18,397 nucleotides of DNA, taken from contig CABUUB010000034.1 in NCBI GenBank assembly GCA_902494625.1, positions 1 through 18,397 on the forward strand. Reading direction: 5' to 3'. Below are positions 14,612 through 18,397 of the stretch, piece by piece; the stretch's first letter is position 1; every line of letters begins with the position of its first letter. Position numbers and translations under genes: made by a program. Source of the DNA: an uncultured Collinsella sp. (GTDB lineage Bacteria > Actinomycetota > Coriobacteriia > Coriobacteriales > Coriobacteriaceae). Under the pieces are notes generated by a model. It worked only from the letters and a program-made list of their open reading frames with translations, ran no database searches and was not told where the DNA came from.

Positions 14612-15388
14612 ATGGCACGGATCCTGATCGTAGAGGACGAGGAGAAAATCGCCCGCTTTGTGACGCTCGAGCTGGAGCACGAGGGCTACCAGGTGGAGCA
14701 CGCCGCCGACGGCCGCACCGCCGTGGACCTGGCGCTGGAGCGCGACTACGATCTGATTCTGCTCGATGTGCTGTTGCCGCAGCTCAACGGCATGGAGGTG
14801 CTGCGGCGCATCCGCAAGCACAAGGATGTGCCGGTGATCATGGTCACCGCGCGCGACGCCGTGATGGACAAGGTGGCCGGGCTCGACGCCGGTGCTGACG
14901 ATTACCTGACCAAGCCGTTTGCGATTGAGGAGCTGTTCGCACGGATCCGCGTGGCGCTGAAGCGCTCGGAGGCCGTGCGGGCGGCTTCCGGCGCCGGCGC
15001 CGAGACGGGCATGGCGGCCGGCGCGGGCGGAGACGCCGCTGCAATACCCCCGGTCAGCGACTCGACTCGAGCTTCCGCCTTGCCCTCCCCCGCCATGCTC
15101 GCCGTGGGATCAGTTGTGCTCGACCCCGACCGCCGCGAAGTCACGGTCGGCGGCTCGCCCATCGCGCTCACGGCCCGCGAGTTCGACGTCCTCGCCCTGC
15201 TTATGGCGCACGCCGAGACCGTGCTCACGCGCGAGCGCATCGCGCACGAGGCGCTGGGCTACGAATACGTGGGCGACACCAACAACGTCGACGTGCACAT
15301 CGCGCACCTGCGCGCCAAGATCGAGGACGCCGGCGGCGCCCGCATCATCCAGACCGTGCGCGGGGTGGGCTATGTCTGCCGTGCGTAA
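14612..15388 (+). CDS. OmpR-family response regulator with long Ala/Gly linker
   Basis: DNA-binding response regulator paired with the following kinase. The receiver domain (1-118) has EDEE (8-11), phospho-acceptor Asp52 in LLDVLLP, VTAR and Lys101 in TKPF. The winged helix (about 165-258) has LTAREFDVLALLM, NNVDVHIAHLRAKI and the terminal RGVGYVCRA. At 258 aa it is about 30 residues longer than usual; the excess is a Gly/Ala-rich linker (about 120-162, AASGAGAETGMAAGAGGDAA and beyond) that looks disordered. ATG at 14612, 18 nt after the UBA-like gene's stop. Its last 17 nt overlap the start of the kinase gene, indicating translational coupling. Confidence 0.94.
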   Translation: MARILIVEDEEKIARFVTLELEHEGYQVEHAADGRTAVDLALERDYDLILLDVLLPQLNGMEVLRRIRKHKDVPVIMVTARDAVMDKVAGLDAGADDYLTKPFAIEELFARIRVALKRSEAVRAASGAGAETGMAAGAGGDAAAIPPVSDSTRASALPSPAMLAVGSVVLDPDRREVTVGGSPIALTAREFDVLALLMAHAETVLTRERIAHEALGYEYVGDTNNVDVHIAHLRAKIEDAGGARIIQTVRGVGYVCRA

Positions 15389-16667
15389 CGCCGAGGCCAA
15401 GCGCGTCACCTCCATCGCCCGCGCCATCAACTGGAGCTATATGTGGCGCCGTCTGATGAGCTATGTCTGGCTCGATCTGTTGCTGTTGGTTATTGCGGCG
15501 GCGATCCTCGTCTATGGATACAACCAAACGCTACCTGACGGCGCGTTTACCGCAGGATGGATCCCCGGCGCCGCCGTTCACGGCATGTCACTGGCGCCTG
15601 CGCGCGGCTGGGACCTGACAACGCTCACCTATACCGTCGAGCTTGCGCGTACCACCAAGACCTTCCCCCTCGCGCAGGACCTCGTCGCGCTATGGCCTCT
15701 CTACCTTGTCGTTGTGGGTTGGCAGGTCATCAGCGTGCTCAACATGCTCGGCGGCGCCCGCCGCGTGCGCCGCACCATGGCGCCGCTCAACGATCTGGCC
15801 CTGCGCGTGGACGAACTCGGCCGCATGCAGCTCTCCGGCGGCAAGATGGAAACGCTGGAGCAGGCCATCGAGCGCGCAAGCGTCGACTCGCCGAGCGTCA
15901 CCACCGGCGACGCCGACCTGGCAAGCATCGAGGTCGCACTCAACCGCCTGCTGCGCCAGATGCAAGAGGCCAAGCTGCAGCAGATGCGCTTTGTCAACGA
16001 TGCGAGCCACGAGCTGCGCACGCCCATCGCGGTGATTCAGGGCTACGTAAACATGCTCGACCGCTGGGGCAAAGACGACCCGAACGTGCTGGCAGAATCC
16101 ATCGCGTCCCTCAAGGCCGAAAGCGAGCACATGCAGGAGCTCGTGGAGCAGCTGCTGTTTTTGGCGCGCGGCGATGCCGGACGCACGGTCCTGCGGCGTG
16201 CGGATACCAACCTGGCCGCACTGGTCGACGAGGTATGCGAGGAATCGCAGATGATCGATACCGAGCACACATATCGGCTGGCCTTTGACGCTGCACTTGT
16301 CAGCGACCCGCGCTGCGACGCGCCCGTTGACGTGGCGCTCGTGAAGCAGGCTCTGCGCGTGATCGTGCAAAACGCCGCCAAGTACTCGGATGCGGGAACG
16401 ACCGTCACATTTGGCATAACGCCCGATGCGGGCATGGGCACGATCGACATAAGTGTCGAGGACGAGGGCATCGGCATGAACCAGGAATCCGCAGCTCACG
16501 CGTTTGAACGGTTCTACCGCGCCGACAACGCACGCGATGCCGGCGCGCAGGGCTCGGGTCTGGGGCTTGCCATTGCCAAGTGGATCGTCGATAGCCATGG
16601 CGGTGTCATTGGCGTGACCTCAGTCGAGGGCGTCGGCAGCCGCTTTACGATTCGCCTGCCGCGGTAG
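15372..16667 (+). CDS. Sensor histidine kinase (HisKA/HATPase)
   Basis: Membrane sensor kinase, 431 aa. Two membrane segments (about 33-50 and 105-125) enclose an extracytoplasmic loop of about 55 residues that would be the sensor. A linker/coiled coil (about 130-205) leads to the H-box NDASHELRTPIA with His213. The ATPase domain shows VIVQNAAKYS (N-box), EDEGIGM (G1), FERFYRAD (F-box) and GSGLGLAIAKWIVDSHGG (G2), and ends SRFTIRLPR. I do not see a clear HAMP signature, though the linker occupies that position. The ATG at 15372 overlaps the regulator gene by 17 nt with GGGGTG upstream; GTG 15381 is a possible alternative. The frame is open from 15114, but that part is antisense-free shadow of the regulator. 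Ligand unknown. Confidence 0.94.
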   Translation: MSAVRNAEAKRVTSIARAINWSYMWRRLMSYVWLDLLLLVIAAAILVYGYNQTLPDGAFTAGWIPGAAVHGMSLAPARGWDLTTLTYTVELARTTKTFPLAQDLVALWPLYLVVVGWQVISVLNMLGGARRVRRTMAPLNDLALRVDELGRMQLSGGKMETLEQAIERASVDSPSVTTGDADLASIEVALNRLLRQMQEAKLQQMRFVNDASHELRTPIAVIQGYVNMLDRWGKDDPNVLAESIASLKAESEHMQELVEQLLFLARGDAGRTVLRRADTNLAALVDEVCEESQMIDTEHTYRLAFDAALVSDPRCDAPVDVALVKQALRVIVQNAAKYSDAGTTVTFGITPDAGMGTIDISVEDEGIGMNQESAAHAFERFYRADNARDAGAQGSGLGLAIAKWIVDSHGGVIGVTSVEGVGSRFTIRLPR

Positions 16668-16679
16668 GAAGCCCCTCGG

Positions 16680-16720
16680 CATAAATAAAGGGATAGGGCC
16701 ACGCGGCCCTATCCCTTTTT
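16680..16720. terminator. Bidirectional rho-independent terminator
   Basis: AAGGGATAGGGCC (16688-16700) and GGCCCTATCCCTT (16705-16717) pair perfectly over 13 bp with a 4-nt loop ACGC. T5 follows on the plus strand, TTTATTTAT on the minus strand. It ends both the kinase operon (plus) and the IIB-VOC operon (minus). Confidence 0.95.
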
Positions 16721-16742
16721 GCTAGCTATGGCAGCTTGTGCG

Positions 16743-17117
16743 CTACTCGCGGCACAGATGCACGGCGAAACCGGCGAACTCGCGCTTAAAGTACACGAGC
16801 TTGGTACCACCGTCGGGCAGCAGCACGCGCGACTCCTCGTTGACCTCGAGCCCGCGCTCGGCAAACCACTTCTCAGCTGCATCGATGTCGTTAACGGCAA
16901 AGCCGATGTGGCCCTTGGTGCCACGACCGTTCTGCTTCATGATCTCGACCAACGAATCGTTAAAGTACGAAACGGGGGTCTCGATAACGGGCAGGCCCAT
17001 CATCGTCGAGAACAGCTCCGCGATCTCCAAGGCATCTGCCGGGTCGGTGGCGTTAATGCCCACATGGGCAACGCGCATGCCGAAGAGCTCGACCGGATTG
17101 GCGTTCTGCTCATTCAT
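16743..17117 (-). CDS. VOC-family protein resembling the C-terminal domain of some KDPG aldolases
   Basis: Small (124 aa) vicinal-oxygen-chelate fold protein. It shows the two-module VOC pattern: RVAHVGINATDPADALEIAE at residues 15-34 (first metal-type His in AHVGI), KGHIGFAVNDIDAAEKWFAE (second module) and the ending FAGFAVHLCRE. The ending and the GHIGFAVNDI stretch recall the extra C-terminal VOC domain that I remember from Firmicutes KDPG/KHG aldolases; here it is free-standing, with no aldolase part. The start at 17117 has only a weak SD (TAGG) but lies 11 nt after the PTS IIB stop, suggesting translational coupling. Whether it is an enzyme (lyase, epimerase) or an accessory domain cannot be told. 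Confidence 0.82.
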   Translation of the reverse strand: MNEQNANPVELFGMRVAHVGINATDPADALEIAELFSTMMGLPVIETPVSYFNDSLVEIMKQNGRGTKGHIGFAVNDIDAAEKWFAERGLEVNEESRVLLPDGGTKLVYFKREFAGFAVHLCRE

Positions 17118-17128
17118 ACAGGCAGCGC

Positions 17129-17416
17129 CTACTGAGCCATAACGTCAAGGACGGCCTTCTCGGCAGCGACGCGGTTCATGCCGGTCATGAAGGGCACGCC
17201 GCTCACGTACGGGCAGGTGAGGCCCTCGGGGGCAACGGTGGTGGCGATCAGCAGGTCAGCACCCTCATCGCAAGCGTCCTTGGCCTCGGAGATGGCGCAC
17301 TGCACGATCTCATACTTGCCGGCATAACCGTTGGCGTCGAGCATGGTGGCGACCTTCTGGGCAACGAGCGTGGAAGTAGCAGCGCCAGCACCGCAAGCCA
17401 AAACGATCTTCTTCAT
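17129..17416 (-). CDS. PTS sugar transporter IIB component, galactitol (GatB-like) type
   Basis: Phosphocarrier of a sugar phosphotransferase system; it takes phosphate from IIA and gives it to the sugar at IIC. The 95-aa single-domain protein starts KKIVLACGAGAATSTL, with the phospho-Cys at residue 8 in the CGAGxATST loop typical of the Gat/Sgc IIB group. The rest alternates strands and helices as expected (LLIATTVAPEG, PYVSGVPFMTG). GGGAGA lies about 11 nt before the ATG. No IIA or IIC gene is in the window, so it is an orphan here; the rest of the system may be elsewhere. It is followed at 11 nt by the VOC gene and divergent from the TPR-like gene. Exact sugar unknown. Confidence 0.9.
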   Translation of the reverse strand: MKKIVLACGAGAATSTLVAQKVATMLDANGYAGKYEIVQCAISEAKDACDEGADLLIATTVAPEGLTCPYVSGVPFMTGMNRVAAEKAVLDVMAQ

Positions 17417-17457
17417 AGGTAATATCTCCCTTCATGGTTTACTTTAGGTAAGTGTAC

Positions 17458-17518
17458 CGCAGCGAGCGATGGCACTCAGCCTCGATGAGCTTTTATGCCA
17501 GTTTGCTTGCTCGCTGCG
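17458..17518. promoter_or_regulatory. Mirror-image 10-mers within the divergent promoters
   Basis: CGCAGCGAGC (17458-17467) and GCTCGCTGCG (17509-17518) are perfect inverted copies, 41 bp apart. On the plus strand the 10-mer is followed directly by TATAAT (17519-17524); on the minus strand by G then TACACT (17452-17457). Each copy therefore sits in the spacer of one of the two divergent promoters. Confidence 0.55.
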
Positions 17519-17524
17519 TATAAT
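17519..17524 (+). promoter_or_regulatory. Consensus -10 box of the membrane-anchored repeat protein gene
   Basis: A perfect TATAAT lies 55 nt upstream of the ATG at 17580. No good -35 box is visible at 17 bp. The leader between them contains a small hairpin (CGCTCG/CGAGCG, 17548-17564) just before the SD sequence AAGGA. Confidence 0.6.
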
Positions 17525-17579
17525 ACATCTAGTACGTGTTGTCATACCGCTCGCTTTACGAGCGACTAAGGACCCTGAA

Positions 17580-18203
17580 ATGCCCGATTCCCGCACCCTC
17601 TGGACCGCCGTCGTTATCATCTGCATCGCCGTGTCGGTGTTCTTTAGCGTCAAAAAACGCACCACGTTCAAGCGTCTGCAGCAGTTGATGGCCGCCAAGC
17701 AGTGGGACGAGTTCGATCGTTTGCTCGACGGCAAACTCACCAGCATGCTGTACCCGCGCTACAACCGCGACTACCTGCGTCTGAACTCCTATCTGCTGCG
17801 CGAGGACCACGAGCGCGCCAGCGAGATGTTCGACCTGCTGCTGGGTCTCAACCTCCCCAAGATGCAGCGTGTCGACCTGGTCATTAAGGCCTTTAACTAC
17901 TACGTTGGCCAGGAGGACCGCAAAAAGTCCAAGGAGCTGTTGCACGAGATCAAGGGCTTTGAGGGCGGTCAAGCCGAAGCGGTTGCACACGAGTGTCAGC
18001 TGATGTACGACACGATGATCTTGAAGCGCCACAACGATATTCCCGAGCTGGAGCGCATGCTCGAGGAGGCCGGCGACGATAAGGTCAAGAGCTGCCGCCT
18101 GGAATACCTGCTGGCCCTGCAGTACAAGAACAAGGGCGACGAAGCCAAGTTCCAGGAGTTCCTGGAGAAGTCGGGGCAACACTCGATGGCCGTCAACGCG
18201 TAA
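17580..18203 (+). CDS. Membrane-anchored helical-repeat (TPR-like) protein
   Basis: 207-aa protein of unknown function. One N-terminal membrane segment (about residues 7-24, LWTAVVIICIAVSVFFSV) is followed by a basic KKRTTFKR stretch, so the C-terminal part faces the cytoplasm. The rest is all-helical with TPR-like spacing and motifs (LMAAKQWDEFDRLLD; LREDHERASEMFDLLLGL; LQYKNKGDEAKFQEFL), suggesting a scaffold or protein-binding role; I could not match it to a named family. The frame is open from 17469, but a consensus -10 box at 17519 and AAGGA 8 nt before 17580 fix the start. It is monocistronic as far as seen, with tRNA-Leu next. Confidence 0.8.
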   Translation: MPDSRTLWTAVVIICIAVSVFFSVKKRTTFKRLQQLMAAKQWDEFDRLLDGKLTSMLYPRYNRDYLRLNSYLLREDHERASEMFDLLLGLNLPKMQRVDLVIKAFNYYVGQEDRKKSKELLHEIKGFEGGQAEAVAHECQLMYDTMILKRHNDIPELERMLEEAGDDKVKSCRLEYLLALQYKNKGDEAKFQEFLEKSGQHSMAVNA

Positions 18204-18214
18204 CGGACGGCTTG

Positions 18215-18223
18215 TGCTAGACT
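18215..18223 (+). promoter_or_regulatory. Extended -10 promoter of tRNA-Leu
   Basis: TGCTAGACT fits the TGnTAnnnT extended -10 pattern and lies 11 nt before the mature 5' end of the tRNA. No -35 box is apparent. Confidence 0.5.
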
Positions 18224-18234
18224 TCTAGTCTCAC

Positions 18235-18319
18235 GGGGGCGTGGCGGAATTGGCATACGCAGGAGACTTAAAATCTCTCGCCGCAAGGATTGTGGGTTCG
18301 AGTCCCACCGCCCCTACCA
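18235..18319 (+). tRNA. tRNA-Leu (anticodon UAA)
   Basis: The acceptor strands GGGGGCG (18235-18241) and CGCCCCT pair with one G-U. The anticodon stem GGAGA/TCTCT encloses loop CTTAAAA, giving anticodon UAA (reads UUA). The long variable arm (about CGCCGCAAGGATT) marks a class II tRNA, and the T-arm is GTGGG TTCGAGT CCCAC. CCA is encoded (18317-18319). Confidence 0.95.
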
Positions 18320-18329
18320 TTTGGCTTTT

Positions 18330-18368
18330 ACGAGCTCGTGTCCCCCGGGGATGCGGGCTCGTTTCTTT
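18330..18368 (+). terminator. Terminator of tRNA-Leu
   Basis: ACGAGC...GCTCGT forms a continuous stem of about 15 bp (several G-U pairs; core TCCCC/GGGGA) with a very small loop over 18330-18362, followed by TTCTTT. It starts 11 nt after the tRNA. Confidence 0.8.
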
Positions 18369-18369
18369 A

Positions 18370-18397
18370 AGATGCCGGCGGGACTCGAACCCGCGAG
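18370..18397 (-). tRNA. 3' end of a second tRNA, cut by the window edge
   Basis: On the minus strand the last bases read GCGGG TTCGAGT CCCGC (T-arm) followed by CGGCATC as the 3' acceptor strand and a U discriminator. CCA is not encoded (TAA follows). The anticodon is outside the window, so the identity cannot be given; it could also be a degenerate copy. It converges on tRNA-Leu. Confidence 0.75.

Noticed and set aside
1..18397. CRISPR array, defence system, prophage or insertion sequence
   Set aside because: I looked for regular repeats with unique spacers, Cas, restriction, toxin-antitoxin, integrase or intact transposase proteins and found none.

Overview
The window is an 18.4-kb stretch of a GC-rich (roughly 60%) bacterial chromosome. 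Protein style, codon use and gene content (a membrane protein with a UBA-like N-terminus beside a two-component system, a DUF2207 protein with a glycine tail, SD-led genes mixed with one that looks leaderless) suggest an actinomycete of the class Coriobacteriia, most like Collinsella. This is inferred from the proteins; no rRNA or other decisive marker is present. I see no phage, CRISPR array, intact insertion sequence or defence locus.

Layout: (1) 48-1772, minus: a response regulator and histidine kinase of the small intramembrane-sensing type, preceded by a striking 36-nt inverted repeat. (2) 1942-5526: an aminotransferase/ornithine cyclodeaminase-family operon (minus) divergent from a PucR-type regulator (plus), probably a self-contained amino-acid utilisation unit. 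(3) 5545-7968, minus: an unrecognised protein and purH, separated by a terminator. (4) 8246-8887, plus: a GNAT acetyltransferase. (5) 9026-10972, minus: a secreted/membrane DUF2207 protein. (6) 10973-11428: gene-free, with short repeats and hairpins. (7) 11429-12430, plus: glutamyl-Q tRNA(Asp) synthetase, with a -10 box placed so that the mRNA is probably leaderless. It converges on (8) 12446-13171, minus: a metallophosphoesterase, followed by a 79-aa membrane protein (13257-13496, minus).

(9) 13497-14050 is a divergent intergenic region holding a 184-bp non-coding element bounded by 32-bp terminal inverted repeats, the most unusual object in the window. (10) 14051-16667, plus: UBA-like/DUF4342 membrane protein, OmpR-type regulator and histidine kinase in one operon, ending in a strong bidirectional terminator. 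(11) 16743-17416, minus: a lone galactitol-type PTS IIB protein and a VOC-domain protein, divergent from (12) 17580-18203, plus: a membrane-anchored helical-repeat protein. The two divergent -10 boxes are each preceded by the same 10-mer in mirror orientation. (13) tRNA-Leu(UAA) with its terminator, and the 3' end of a second tRNA on the other strand at the window edge.

Most coding content is ordinary housekeeping plus sensing. The main candidates for something undescribed are the 184-bp inverted-repeat element, the UBA-like/two-component operon and the small repeat and operator-like structures between genes.
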